Shown here piece by piece: positions 7,139-16,004 of a stretch of DNA of 64,000 bases. The position numbers and the translations under genes are program-made. How positions within the stretch are numbered: the first letter of the stretch is position 1; the number at the start of each line of letters is the position of its first letter. Source of the DNA: GCA-002050365 sp964237235. GTDB taxonomy: Bacteria > Acidobacteriota > Blastocatellia > Pyrinomonadales > Pyrinomonadaceae. Location: the NCBI GenBank assembly GCA_964237235.1, contig CAXSGY010000002.1, positions 310,001 to 374,000 on the forward strand. Direction: 5' to 3'. Below the pieces are notes generated by a model, which worked only from the letters and a program-made list of their open reading frames with translations, ran no database searches and was not told the DNA's origin.

Positions 7139-9463
7139 ATGAAACTCGATTTGCAAACTCCGCTGCTCGATTTTTACAAATACGAAATCGCTCATTTATC
7201 GCAGGCGATGGCGCGAAAATTGGCGATGGCGGTTGCCGCGTTCGCTTACAAGAGCGACGTTTCCGAAGCGACCGTCGAAGACCTTTTAAATTACTTTCCG
7301 ATGCGTTATGAAGACCGCTCGAATTTGATGAACATTGACGAACTTTCCGAAGGACTCGAAGCGTCGGTCGAGCTTTACGCGCGCGTTGCGGGCGGCTTTC
7401 AGGTCGGCAAAAACCGCGGTCCGAAGGCTCCGCCGCTGTTCATTTTTGAAATCACCGGCGGCGATGCCGAACGCACCCGCAAGCCCGTCGTCGTCTGGTG
7501 GTTTATCTCCGGTCGGGGCGCGTATAACATCGTTAATTATTGGACGCAAAAATTTGAACGCGGCACGCGCTTCGTCGCCTACGGCAAATGGGAATGGGAC
7601 GCGCGAAAAAACACCTACGCGCTCCGCCTCAACAAACCCGACGAACTCGAAATTCTGCCGAACGAAACTGATTATAACGAATTCGGCTTGCTCAAAAATC
7701 TGCCCGGCGATGTTGAAGCAAAGGACAAAGGAAAAAAAGTAAACGACGAAATCGAAGACGACATTTTCGACGATTCGCTCGATGCCGCGTTCGCGCCGAT
7801 TCACGTCGGGCGACGCGTCCCGGTTTATCGAAAGCTCGGCACGTTTCAAACTAAACGCCTGCGCGAAATCGTCTTCAGCGTTTTGCAAAACCTCGATAAA
7901 TCAACGATTAAGGAAACTCTGCCCGCAGATTTAGGCAAAAGGCAGAACCTGATTACGCGCGCCGAAGCGATTGAGCAAATTCATTTTCCGCCCGAAGATT
8001 CGAGCATCGCCGAGTATGAAACTGCCCGCAGCAGAGCGCATTTGCGGCTGATTTTCGAAGAATTTTTCTGGGTTTCATTCGCGCTGCAATTAAAGCGCGG
8101 CGACCGCGCCAAAGAACCGAAAGGAACTCTGATCGAGATCAACGACACAATTTTAGAGCGCGTCAACAAACTTTTACCGTTTACCTTGACCGGCGCGCAG
8201 GAACGAGTGATAAGAAGAATTTTCGACGATATGCAGTCGGACGCGCCGATGAACCGGCTCGTGCAGGGCGATGTCGGCAGCGGCAAAACCATCGTCGCGT
8301 TTTTGGCGATGTTCGCGGCGATGGAAAACGGTTATCAAACCGCGCTGATGGCTCCGACGGAAATTCTTGCCGAGCAGCACGCCCGCAACGCCAAAAAAAT
8401 CTTCGCCGATTCGCCGTATCGCGTCGAGCTTCTCAGTGGCAGCCTGCGCGCCGCTCAAAAGCGCAGAGTGCAAAAAGACATTGCCAGCGGCGAAATTCAA
8501 GCCGTCGTCGGCACGCACGCCGTTATTCAGGACGCGGTTGAATTCGAGCGTTTGGGTTTGGCGGTCGTGGACGAACAGCATCGCTTCGGCGTTCTGCAAA
8601 GAGCGCAACTGCGTGAACGCGGTTTTAATCCGGACATTCTGGTGATGACCGCCACACCGATTCCGCGCAGTCTGGCGATGACCGTTTACGGCGATTTGGA
8701 CGTTTCGGTGATTGACGAGCTACCGCCCGGACGCACGCCGGTGAAAACCGTCGTCGTCGGCGAAGACCAGCGCGCGGGCGTTTACAAAGGCATCGAGCGC
8801 GAAATTAAGCTCGGTCGGCAGGTTTACGTCGTTTATCCCTTGATTGACGAATCGGAAAAAATGGATTTGAAGGCGGCGACGAAAATGTTTGAAGAATTGC
8901 GCGACAAAATCTTTCCGAATTTTCGCGTCGGGCTTCTGCACGGCAAAATGAAGGGCGCGGAAAAAGAAGAAATAATGGGGCGTTTCAGCAGTGGCGAAAC
9001 TAATATTTTGATTTCGACGACCGTCATCGAAGTCGGCGTTGACGTGCCGAACGCTTCTTTAATGATTATCGAACACGCCGAACGCTTCGGTTTATCGCAG
9101 CTGCACCAGTTGCGCGGTCGCGTCGGGCGCGGCGCGGAACAATCGTTTTGCGTGCTTTTAACCGGTGATAAAAAAACCGCTGTCGCCAGAGAGCGTTTGG
9201 GAATTATGGAAGAAACGACCGACGGTTTTCGCATCGCCGAAAAAGATTTGGAAATTCGCGGGCAGGGCGAGATTTTGGGAACGCGCCAGTCGGGTGTCCA
9301 GACATTCAAAATCGGCAATATTATCCGCGACTTGGAGATTCTCGACCGGGCGCGGCAGGAAGCCGAATTTTATCTTTTACAAAAACGTTTAACTAAGGAA
9401 ACTTCGCGTCTGATCGAGGTTACGAAAGCCGATTCGCGCTTTCGTCTGGCGGGAATCGGGTAA
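7139..9463 (+). CDS. recG: ATP-dependent DNA helicase RecG
   Basis: Branch-migration helicase that remodels stalled forks and Holliday junctions. An N-terminal wedge/OB region (about residues 1-260) precedes a superfamily 2 helicase core. The core has GDVGSGKT (Walker A), APTEILAEQH (Ia), GTHAVIQD, DEQHRFGV (the DExH-like box), TATPIPRSLAMT (III) and ISTTVIEVGVDVPNA (V). QLRGRVGRG (VI) and the C-terminal LEIRGQGEILGTRQSG complete it. Length is 774 aa. The ATG at 7139-7141 starts MKLDLQTPLLDF. The frame opens at 7031, but that part translates the heptamer array and is unlikely to be used. Confidence 0.96.
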   Translation: MKLDLQTPLLDFYKYEIAHLSQAMARKLAMAVAAFAYKSDVSEATVEDLLNYFPMRYEDRSNLMNIDELSEGLEASVELYARVAGGFQVGKNRGPKAPPLFIFEITGGDAERTRKPVVVWWFISGRGAYNIVNYWTQKFERGTRFVAYGKWEWDARKNTYALRLNKPDELEILPNETDYNEFGLLKNLPGDVEAKDKGKKVNDEIEDDIFDDSLDAAFAPIHVGRRVPVYRKLGTFQTKRLREIVFSVLQNLDKSTIKETLPADLGKRQNLITRAEAIEQIHFPPEDSSIAEYETARSRAHLRLIFEEFFWVSFALQLKRGDRAKEPKGTLIEINDTILERVNKLLPFTLTGAQERVIRRIFDDMQSDAPMNRLVQGDVGSGKTIVAFLAMFAAMENGYQTALMAPTEILAEQHARNAKKIFADSPYRVELLSGSLRAAQKRRVQKDIASGEIQAVVGTHAVIQDAVEFERLGLAVVDEQHRFGVLQRAQLRERGFNPDILVMTATPIPRSLAMTVYGDLDVSVIDELPPGRTPVKTVVVGEDQRAGVYKGIEREIKLGRQVYVVYPLIDESEKMDLKAATKMFEELRDKIFPNFRVGLLHGKMKGAEKEEIMGRFSSGETNILISTTVIEVGVDVPNASLMIIEHAERFGLSQLHQLRGRVGRGAEQSFCVLLTGDKKTAVARERLGIMEETTDGFRIAEKDLEIRGQGEILGTRQSGVQTFKIGNIIRDLEILDRARQEAEFYLLQKRLTKETSRLIEVTKADSRFRLAGIG

Positions 9464-9499
9464 AGTTTCGTAAATTTTCCATAAAAAACATTTTAATCG

Positions 9500-9529
9500 T
9501 TGAATTTTATCAAAAGATTCGGTTATAGT
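9500..9529 (+). promoter_or_regulatory. Candidate promoter for the RsmD-fusion gene
   Basis: TTGAAT at 9500-9505 and TATAGT at 9524-9529 are 18 nt apart, about 210 bases before the start codon. The rest of the 275-bp gap after recG shows no other feature. Confidence 0.35.
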
Positions 9530-9738
9530 GCTGTCTATAGTTTCTAATCTCTCAAGTGATTTTTGAGTGAAACTCCGCAAATTTTAATAACAAGCGATTT
9601 TTCCTCAGATTTTTGCTTAACCGAATTGTTTGACCAATTAAGAATTTGCCAAAAAACGATACAGACGAGCCGCCGACATAGTTGCTAGTGCCGGCGAGCG
9701 ATTTACACATCATAAAATACGAGGAAGAAAACAATTAT

Positions 9739-10845
9739 ATGGATGACCGACGACCGACGACCAATAATACTCCAAGACCGCTAAACAGAACCGATAATTT
9801 TAGAAAAGAAGGAGATAAATCTTTTGGAACGAATCGCTACCAGCCGCGCGATTCGAGAGATATGCGCGATTCACGCGACAACCGGGATTTTCGAGATAAT
9901 CGAAACACCCCGGACAATCGAAATAACCCGGACAATCGAGACAATCGAAATAATCCGGACAATCGAGACAATCGAAACAATCCGGACAATCGGGATTTTA
10001 GAGGCACCCGGGACACTCGAGATACTCGGGATAATCGAAGCACCGGAGATAATCGCTTTCAACCGCGAAATAACGACCGCTATCAAAGCCGCGATAATCG
10101 TCCGCCGAATCGTGACGACCGTTATCAAAGCCGCGACAATCGGTTTCAGGGCAGAGACGACCGTACTCAACCGCGCAACGAGCGATTTCAGCCGAAAAAT
10201 GATAAATTTCAACCACGCGGACGTTTCGTTCCGAAAGGCAAAACCGTAAAGCCCTGGGAGCAGGAACCACGTCCGCGCATCGTATCGGAAATGCAGGTCA
10301 CAGACGGAAAACATCGCGGTAAATATTTGCAAAGCACGACCTCGGCGAAGGTGCGCCCGACGGCGCGGCGCATCCGCGAAACGATGTTTAGAATTTTATA
10401 CCGCAAAATTCGCGCCGGCAGATTTCTTGATTTATGCGCCGGTTCGGGAACAGTCGGCATCGAAGCGATTTCGCGCGGCGCGCTGCTCTGCACGTTCGTC
10501 GAGCGTTCGGGACAGATGTGCGGCTTTATCAAGAAAAATATGGAAGCCTGCGGCATCAAGGAAGGACACGGCGAAATTAATCAAATCGAGGTCGTGCCTT
10601 TTTTGAAAAAGATGGGCAAACGGAGACGCTTCTGGGACGTGGTTTATCTCGATCCGCCGTATGATTCCAACTACGAGGAAGTTCTCGCCTTTTTCAGTCG
10701 CGGCGTGGCGATCAGACCGGGCGGCGTGCTAATCGTCGAACATCCGGCGGAAATGTTTTTCCCCGAAAAATTCGGTGTAATGGCGCGTTGGCGCATCGTC
10801 ACGCAAGGCGACACCGCGCTGAGTTTTTACGAGAAAAAATCGTAG
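9739..10845 (+). CDS. RsmD-family methyltransferase with long Asn/Asp/Arg-rich N-terminal tail
   Basis: Residues 1-185 are low-complexity and strongly charged, built from DNR, RDNR and NNPDN units (for example RDNRNNPDNRDNRNNPDN) followed by RYQSRDNR and RFQPRN units. This looks disordered and nucleic-acid-binding. Residues from about 185 form an RsmD-type SAM methyltransferase, with motif I FLDLCAGSGTVGIEA and motif IV YLDPPY, so catalysis is likely retained. RsmD makes m2G966 in 16S rRNA. A second, ordinary RsmD follows 84 bp downstream. The ATG at 9739 (MDDRRPTTNN) follows GAGGAAG. An upstream frame opening at 9682 lacks a ribosome-binding site. Codons 2-8 are three heptamers (GATGACC, GACGACC twice). 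Confidence 0.85.
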   Translation: MDDRRPTTNNTPRPLNRTDNFRKEGDKSFGTNRYQPRDSRDMRDSRDNRDFRDNRNTPDNRNNPDNRDNRNNPDNRDNRNNPDNRDFRGTRDTRDTRDNRSTGDNRFQPRNNDRYQSRDNRPPNRDDRYQSRDNRFQGRDDRTQPRNERFQPKNDKFQPRGRFVPKGKTVKPWEQEPRPRIVSEMQVTDGKHRGKYLQSTTSAKVRPTARRIRETMFRILYRKIRAGRFLDLCAGSGTVGIEAISRGALLCTFVERSGQMCGFIKKNMEACGIKEGHGEINQIEVVPFLKKMGKRRRFWDVVYLDPPYDSNYEEVLAFFSRGVAIRPGGVLIVEHPAEMFFPEKFGVMARWRIVTQGDTALSFYEKKS

Positions 10846-10847
10846 AT

Positions 10848-10920
10848 TAGTGAGCGGTGAGCGGTCAAAAGTTGCGAAACGCACAACTTTAATTGTTGCC
10901 GCTCACCGCTTTCCGCTCAC
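10848..10920. repeat. Inverted heptanucleotide repeat between the two RsmD genes
   Basis: GTGAGCG repeats at 10850-10865 face CGCTCAC-CGCTTTC-CGCTCAC at 10900-10920, with an inner GTTG...CAAC hairpin. The whole can fold as one stem. It may act as a terminator or processing site between the genes, although no U-run follows. Confidence 0.8.
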
Positions 10921-10929
10921 TTTACAAAG

Positions 10930-11487
10930 ATGCGTATTATTGCCGGCGAATTTCGAGGGCGCGTTTTGAAAAGTCCTTCCGATCTGCGAACGCGTCCGAC
11001 TTCCGACCGTCTGCGTGAAACTCTTTTCAATATTCTCAACCCGCGCATCGGCGGCGAAACTCGTTTTCTCGATTTATGCGCCGGCACGGGCGCAATCGGC
11101 ATCGAAGCGATTTCGCGCGGCGCGGGCTTTGCGACCTTCGTTGATAAATCTCAGAAAGCCTGCGCCTTAATCGAAGAAAATTTAGACCTTCTGAAAATTC
11201 CCGAAGACCGAACCGAAATTTTTCGCAGTCCCGCCGAAAAATTCATCGCTCACCGACACGCCGCAAATTGGGATTTAATCTTTTACGATCCGCCGTATCA
11301 GGAAAATTACAAACCGTTTCTTTTTGAATTTGCCGCCAACGTCGGAGAATTGCTGAACGACGGCGGCGTTTTAATTGCCGAACACCATTCCAAAACCAAT
11401 CTGCCCGAAATTGTCGGCGCGATTAATCGTCAGCGCATTCTCAAACAAGGCGAATCGCAGCTTAGCTTTTACGAAAAGAGTTTTTAG
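10930..11487 (+). CDS. rsmD: 16S rRNA (guanine(966)-N(2))-methyltransferase RsmD
   Basis: A 185-residue protein of normal RsmD length. It begins MRIIAGEFRGRVLKSP and continues with RPTSDRLRETLFNIL. Motif I is FLDLCAGTGAIGIEAISRGA and motif IV is FYDPPY. It should methylate G966 of 16S rRNA in the 30S subunit. It is the more canonical of the two tandem RsmD homologues here. The catalytic cores of both share long stretches, pointing to a duplication in which only the upstream copy has the extra tail. Confidence 0.93.
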   Translation: MRIIAGEFRGRVLKSPSDLRTRPTSDRLRETLFNILNPRIGGETRFLDLCAGTGAIGIEAISRGAGFATFVDKSQKACALIEENLDLLKIPEDRTEIFRSPAEKFIAHRHAANWDLIFYDPPYQENYKPFLFEFAANVGELLNDGGVLIAEHHSKTNLPEIVGAINRQRILKQGESQLSFYEKSF

Positions 11488-11586
11488 TTTTTGGTTTACA
11501 GTTTTTGGCGTTTTGTTTCTCGATTTTGTTGAATTGAATTTAATCTGAATGCGAAGAGCAAAAATCAACAAACAAAAAGCCAATTT

Positions 11587-12516
11587 ATGAAAATAATCGC
11601 CTGGCTTATTTTATGCGTAATTTGGGGAACGACCTGGTTTTTCATCAAAATCGGGCTTGAAGATTTGCCGCCGATCACCTTCGCCGCTGCCCGATTTCTT
11701 CTCGCGCTTTTCATTCTGGCTTTCATTATTCGACTGCGAAAAATACCGATGCCCGCGACAAGGCGCGATTGGAAGCTGCTGGCTGTAACCGGCGTTTTGC
11801 AATTTTCGATCAATTACAGTCTCGTTTTCTGGAGCGAAAAATATATTTCTTCGGGCTTGGCGGCGGTTCTGCAAGCGATGATTACCGTTTTCGGACTCGT
11901 TCTGGCGTGGATTCATTTGCCAAACGAGCAAATTACCAAAATAAAAATCGCGGCGGTTTTATTAGGCATCGGCGGCGTGGCGACGATTTTTATCGAACAA
12001 TTGCAAATCAAAGACGCGCTGGCTTTTGCCGGCTGCGCGGCGATTGTCGTCGGTGCCTACGCGGCGGCGCACGGCTCGATTCTCGTTAAAGCCTTCGGCG
12101 GCAAAATGCATCCGGCGACGCTCGTTTTCGGACAGATGCTGTGCGGAATTTTGCCGATTATCATTTACAGTTTAACGGTCGAAGGAAACCCTTTCGCTTT
12201 GCATTGGACCTGGCGGGCGATTTTCTGCGTTTTTTATTTGACGGTGTTCGGCACCATCGCCGCGTTTTGGCTTTATTACTGGCTTTTGAGTAAAATCGAA
12301 TCAACCAAAGCGATGATGATTTCGCTGGTTACGCCTTTAATCGCCGTCGTCATCGGCGGAGTTTTTTTGGGCGAAACGCTTCCGCCGCAAACGTTCTTCG
12401 GCGGCGTTTTAATTTTGGCGAGCATCGGTTTGATTGTTTTTAGGAAGAAGAATAATGCGCCGTCTGCCGGAAACGTCGAATCGGAAACCGGCGCGAGTTT
12501 TAACGCCGCCGATTAA
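11587..12516 (+). CDS. DMT/EamA-family permease
   Basis: A 309-residue inner-membrane protein with about ten hydrophobic segments arranged as two EamA repeats. The N-terminus (IIAWLILCVIWGTTWFFIK) carries the typical W-G-x-x-W-F signature. The second repeat ends with LGETLPPQTFFGGVLILASI, the usual LGE motif. Members export amino acids or metabolites, but the substrate cannot be read from sequence. The hydrophilic tail after residue 285 is short. It follows rsmD by 99 bp. Confidence 0.88.
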   Translation: MKIIAWLILCVIWGTTWFFIKIGLEDLPPITFAAARFLLALFILAFIIRLRKIPMPATRRDWKLLAVTGVLQFSINYSLVFWSEKYISSGLAAVLQAMITVFGLVLAWIHLPNEQITKIKIAAVLLGIGGVATIFIEQLQIKDALAFAGCAAIVVGAYAAAHGSILVKAFGGKMHPATLVFGQMLCGILPIIIYSLTVEGNPFALHWTWRAIFCVFYLTVFGTIAAFWLYYWLLSKIESTKAMMISLVTPLIAVVIGGVFLGETLPPQTFFGGVLILASIGLIVFRKKNNAPSAGNVESETGASFNAAD

Positions 12517-12532
12517 AAAATTATATAAATCG

Positions 12533-12567
12533 AAAATTCTGAATTTTGCATTCTGCATTCTAAATTT
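12533..12567. repeat. Heptanucleotide array
   Basis: Five consecutive heptamers, AAAATTC-TGAATTT-TGCATTC-TGCATTC-TAAATTT, with exact period 7. They lie just after the DMT permease in the 273-bp gap before aroC. The rest of that gap shows no gene. Confidence 0.85.
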
Positions 12568-12789
12568 TTATCGAAACAAAATAAATAATCAAGAATGTGA
12601 GTAACAGGACATTTTTATTTTATAAATGAAACCACAGATTTTCACAGGTAAACACAGATTTTTATCGGGATTTTATCCATCTTCATCTGTACATACGCGA
12701 AGCGGAACGGTTTCATAAAAATTATTTTGTCCATTTACTTAAAATGTAAAATTTAAGTCAAATTCTATAACCGTTAAGACAGATTGAAT

Positions 12790-13956
12790 ATGTTTTTCAA
12801 ATTTACAACCGCCGGAGAATCGCACGGCAAAGCACTGGTTTCGATTATCGAAGGCTTGCCCGCCGGGTTAGAAATTGATGTCGAGCGCGTCAATCACGAG
12901 CTTTGGCGCAGACAGCAGGGTTACGGGCGCGGCGGGCGGATGAAAATCGAAACGGATACAATCGAAATTTTATCGGGCGTGCGGCACGGCAAAACGCTCG
13001 GCTCGCCCATCGCCATAAAAATTGAAAACCGCGATTTCGTTCACTGGCAGGAAATAATGGCGAGCCAGCCGATTGAAACGCCGCCGAAAAATCCGCGCAT
13101 TGTGACGCGCCCGCGTCCCGGACACGCCGACCTGGCGGGCGGACAAAAATACGCGGCGCGAGATTTGCGCGACATTCTCGAACGCGCTTCGGCGCGGGAA
13201 ACCGCTTCGCGCGTCGCCTGCGGCGCGTTCGCTCGCCAACTGCTCGAAAATTTTGAAATTGATATTAAAAGTCACGTCGTCAAGCTCGGCGCGGTTCCCG
13301 CCACGCCTCTTGATTTAAGTTGGGAAGAAATCCGTCGAATCGAAGAAACCGCGTCGCTGCGCTGCGCCAACGCGCAAATCGAACGGCAAATGATCGAATT
13401 GATTGACCGCGCGAAAATCGAAGGCGACACGCTCGGCGGAATTTTTGAAGTCGTCGCCAAAAACGTCGTCGTCGGTTTGGGTTCGCACGTTTCGTGGAAC
13501 GAAAAGCTCGACGGTCGCATCGCGCAGGCGTTTATGTCTATCCAAGCCGTCAAAGCCGTCGAAATCGGCGCGGGCGTGGAAAACGCCGCTCTTTTCGGCT
13601 CGAAAGTTCACGACGAAATCGCTTTTGAAAACGAAAAATTCAGGCGGCTGACCAATCGCGCGGGCGGACTCGAAGGCGGCATTACGAACGGCGAAGAGTT
13701 GCGCGTTCGCGGTTATCTAAAACCGATTTCGACTTTGAAAAAACCGCTTCGTTCGGTTGATATAAATTCAAAACAGGAAGATTTAGCCGCCTTTGAACGC
13801 TCGGATGTGACGGCGGTTCCGGCGGCGGGCGTAATCGGCGAAGCGATGCTGGCGATTGTTCTGGCAAACGCGCTGCGCGAAAAATTCGGCGGCGATTCTT
13901 TGGCGGAAATGAAAATGAATTTTGATAATTATCGAAAGAATTTGGAAAATTATTAA
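12790..13956 (+). CDS. aroC: Chorismate synthase
   Basis: Last step of the shikimate pathway: EPSP to chorismate, needing reduced FMN. Signatures are FTTAGESHG at the N-terminus, GRGGRMKIETD, RPRPGHADLAGG, RASARETASRVACGA and GGITNGEELRVRGYLKPISTL. The length of 388 aa is normal for the family. The frame opens with a TTG two codons earlier, but the ATG at 12790 (MFFKFTTAGESHG) matches the family start. It is convergent with purD, 62 bp away. Confidence 0.97.
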   Translation: MFFKFTTAGESHGKALVSIIEGLPAGLEIDVERVNHELWRRQQGYGRGGRMKIETDTIEILSGVRHGKTLGSPIAIKIENRDFVHWQEIMASQPIETPPKNPRIVTRPRPGHADLAGGQKYAARDLRDILERASARETASRVACGAFARQLLENFEIDIKSHVVKLGAVPATPLDLSWEEIRRIEETASLRCANAQIERQMIELIDRAKIEGDTLGGIFEVVAKNVVVGLGSHVSWNEKLDGRIAQAFMSIQAVKAVEIGAGVENAALFGSKVHDEIAFENEKFRRLTNRAGGLEGGITNGEELRVRGYLKPISTLKKPLRSVDINSKQEDLAAFERSDVTAVPAAGVIGEAMLAIVLANALREKFGGDSLAEMKMNFDNYRKNLENY

Positions 13957-14018
13957 AATCGTAATCGTCGGCGAAAGCGGATTGTCGAAGTCAATAATTC
14001 CAGACGCAAAATAAAGAT

Positions 14019-15329
14019 TTAAGCGCGTCGCTTTGAATCGTCCGCTACCGCCGACGGTTCTGACAGTTTCCCGATGTCGCGCCGGAATTGCATTCCGTTC
14101 CAACTAATTTTTTCGACCGCGCGATACGCATTTTCAATCGCCGCCGTTAAATTTTCGCCCGTTGCCGTTACGCCTAAAACTCGTCCGCCGTTTGTGATGA
14201 ACTTTCCATTCGCATTTTTTGCCGTTCCCGCGTGGAAGATTTTAACGCCGTCGAAATCTTTGTCCAAGCATTCGATTAGGTCGCCCGTTGCGGCTTTTTG
14301 CGGATAACCTTTGGCGGCGAGAACGACGCACGCCGAGCTTCCGCTTTTCCATTCGATATTTATTTCGTCGAGCGTTCCGTTCAAAATTGCTTCGCAAATC
14401 TCGATTAAATCCGTTTCGAGCCGGACCAAAATCGCCTGCGTTTCCGGGTCGCCGAAGCGAACGTTATATTCGAGAACCTGCGCGCCGTCAGCAGTCATCA
14501 TCAAACCTAAAAACAAGATGCCGCGAAACGGAAAGTTTTCTTTCCGACAGCCTTCGAGCGTCGGCTCGATTATTTTTTCGACGATTTCGGCTGTTTGTTG
14601 CTCGGTCAAAAGACTCGCGTCGGTGATCGTTCCCATTCCGCCGGTGTTCGCGCCGCGGTCGTTTTCAAAGATTCGTTTATGATCGCGCACCGGCGGCATC
14701 AGAGCGAAATTTTCGCCGTCAACGAACATCAAAAGCGAAACTTCTCGTCCGGTCAGACATTCTTCCAGAACGATTTTTTCCGACGCTTGTTTTCCGGCGA
14801 GCGTTTCGAGTTCGCCGATTGCCTGTTCGGCGACTTGCCGGTTTTCAGCGACGACGACACCTTTTCCGGCGGCGAGTCCGTCGGCTTTGACGACGACCGG
14901 CGCGGTTTCGCCGCCGAATTTTCCGCTTTGTAAAATCTCTAACGCTTCCGGCGGCGAATCCGCGACGGCATATTCGGCAGTCGGAATATTGTGCCGCCGC
15001 ATAAAATCTTTAGCGAACGATTTGCTCGCTTCCAGCCGTGCTGCTTTTTGATTCGCGCCGACGATTTTCAACCCGCGCTTTTCAAATTCGTCAACAATGC
15101 CCAGAGCCAGCGCGGTTTCGCCGCCGACGAATGTTAAATCAATCGAATTTTGCGCGGCGAAATCAGCCAGTTTTTCGATTTCGACGGGTTTTATCGCAAC
15201 GACTTCCGCCGTTTCGGAAATTCCCGCGTTGCCGCCCGCGCAAAAGATTTTCGTTAATTTCGGACTTTGCCCAAACTTCCAACAGAGCGCGTGTTCGCGT
15301 CCGCCCGTGCCGATAACCAATACTTTCAT
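14019..15329 (-). CDS. purD: Phosphoribosylamine-glycine ligase
   Basis: Second step of purine synthesis. The ATP-grasp enzyme begins MKVLVIGTGGREHALCWKF and has the internal motifs VVVKADGLAAGKGVVVA, RVLEYNVRFGDPETQ-type (seen as VLEYNVRFGDPETQ) and FHAGTAKNANG in the C-terminal domain. Length is 436 aa, close to the usual 420-430, with a short extra tail after the normal C-terminus. The ATG is at 15327-15329. Confidence 0.96.
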   Translation of the reverse strand: MKVLVIGTGGREHALCWKFGQSPKLTKIFCAGGNAGISETAEVVAIKPVEIEKLADFAAQNSIDLTFVGGETALALGIVDEFEKRGLKIVGANQKAARLEASKSFAKDFMRRHNIPTAEYAVADSPPEALEILQSGKFGGETAPVVVKADGLAAGKGVVVAENRQVAEQAIGELETLAGKQASEKIVLEECLTGREVSLLMFVDGENFALMPPVRDHKRIFENDRGANTGGMGTITDASLLTEQQTAEIVEKIIEPTLEGCRKENFPFRGILFLGLMMTADGAQVLEYNVRFGDPETQAILVRLETDLIEICEAILNGTLDEINIEWKSGSSACVVLAAKGYPQKAATGDLIECLDKDFDGVKIFHAGTAKNANGKFITNGGRVLGVTATGENLTAAIENAYRAVEKISWNGMQFRRDIGKLSEPSAVADDSKRRA

Positions 15330-15384
15330 AGCTTTTGGAGAATTGTAAATGATTAGCGGCGAATTATCATCTCGCCGGATAAAC

Positions 15385-15411
15385 TTGACACGCGCCTTTG
15401 ATGCTTATAAA
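15385..15411 (+). promoter_or_regulatory. Candidate promoter with TTGACACGCGCC
   Basis: TTGACA at 15385 and TATAAA at 15406 have a short 15-nt spacer, upstream of the zinc-ribbon gene. The 13-mer CTTGACACGCGCC recurs at 28966, before the first amidohydrolase gene, suggesting a shared promoter type. Confidence 0.35.
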
Positions 15412-15551
15412 TTCAATAAAGAATCGGCAGGTAAAATTAACCGGTTTCGCGGGCTTCTCACCGGTTGAATTGACCGATTTAAAACTGTATCTGTAATTCC
15501 GGCGAATCCCCTAATTGTTCGCGGAAACGAAAATTAAAGGAAGTAAATATT

Positions 15552-15953
15552 TTGGGAAAAGTGTTAGTAAACAGTCTCAAAGAATTTAATCAGAAAACTT
15601 TCGCTGATGAACCGCATTTAGAAGACGCAGGACTCATTTGCATTGATTGTGGTAATGATTTTATCTGGAAAATCGGCGAACAGCTTTTCTTCCGCGATAA
15701 GGGTCTGCAAAATCCGCCGAAACGCTGTAAGGACTGCAAACAGGCGAAAAACGAGCGTCTGAACGCGATTTTAGCGACGGCGGAAACCGGCGTTCGACAA
15801 AAAATCGAGGTCGCCGTTTACTGCGCGCAATGCAGTAATTATACGACCGTGCCGTTTTATCCGTCGCAGGGTCGTCCGGTTTACTGCCGCTCGTGCTATC
15901 TGAAAATGAACCCGCTGCCGAAAGAAGGAAGTTCTCCCGAAGATAGCAAATAA
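15552..15953 (+). CDS. Double zinc-ribbon protein
   Basis: A 133-residue cytoplasmic protein with two zinc-binding units. The N-terminal one is CIDCGNDFIWKIGEQLFF...RCKDC (residues about 30-60), matching the small 'probable zinc-ribbon' domain. The C-terminal one is YCAQCSNYTTVPFYPSQGRP...YCRSCY (about 90-118). The start is a TTG at 15552, preceded by AAAGGAAG with a 9-nt spacer, and no ATG precedes the first ribbon. Function is unknown; proteins of this layout are usually nucleic-acid-binding or regulatory. Confidence 0.8.
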   Translation: MGKVLVNSLKEFNQKTFADEPHLEDAGLICIDCGNDFIWKIGEQLFFRDKGLQNPPKRCKDCKQAKNERLNAILATAETGVRQKIEVAVYCAQCSNYTTVPFYPSQGRPVYCRSCYLKMNPLPKEGSSPEDSK

Positions 15954-16004
15954 TTCGTCTCCGCCTTTTTAATCAAAATTTAATCACTCAAAATTGATTG
16001 CGTC

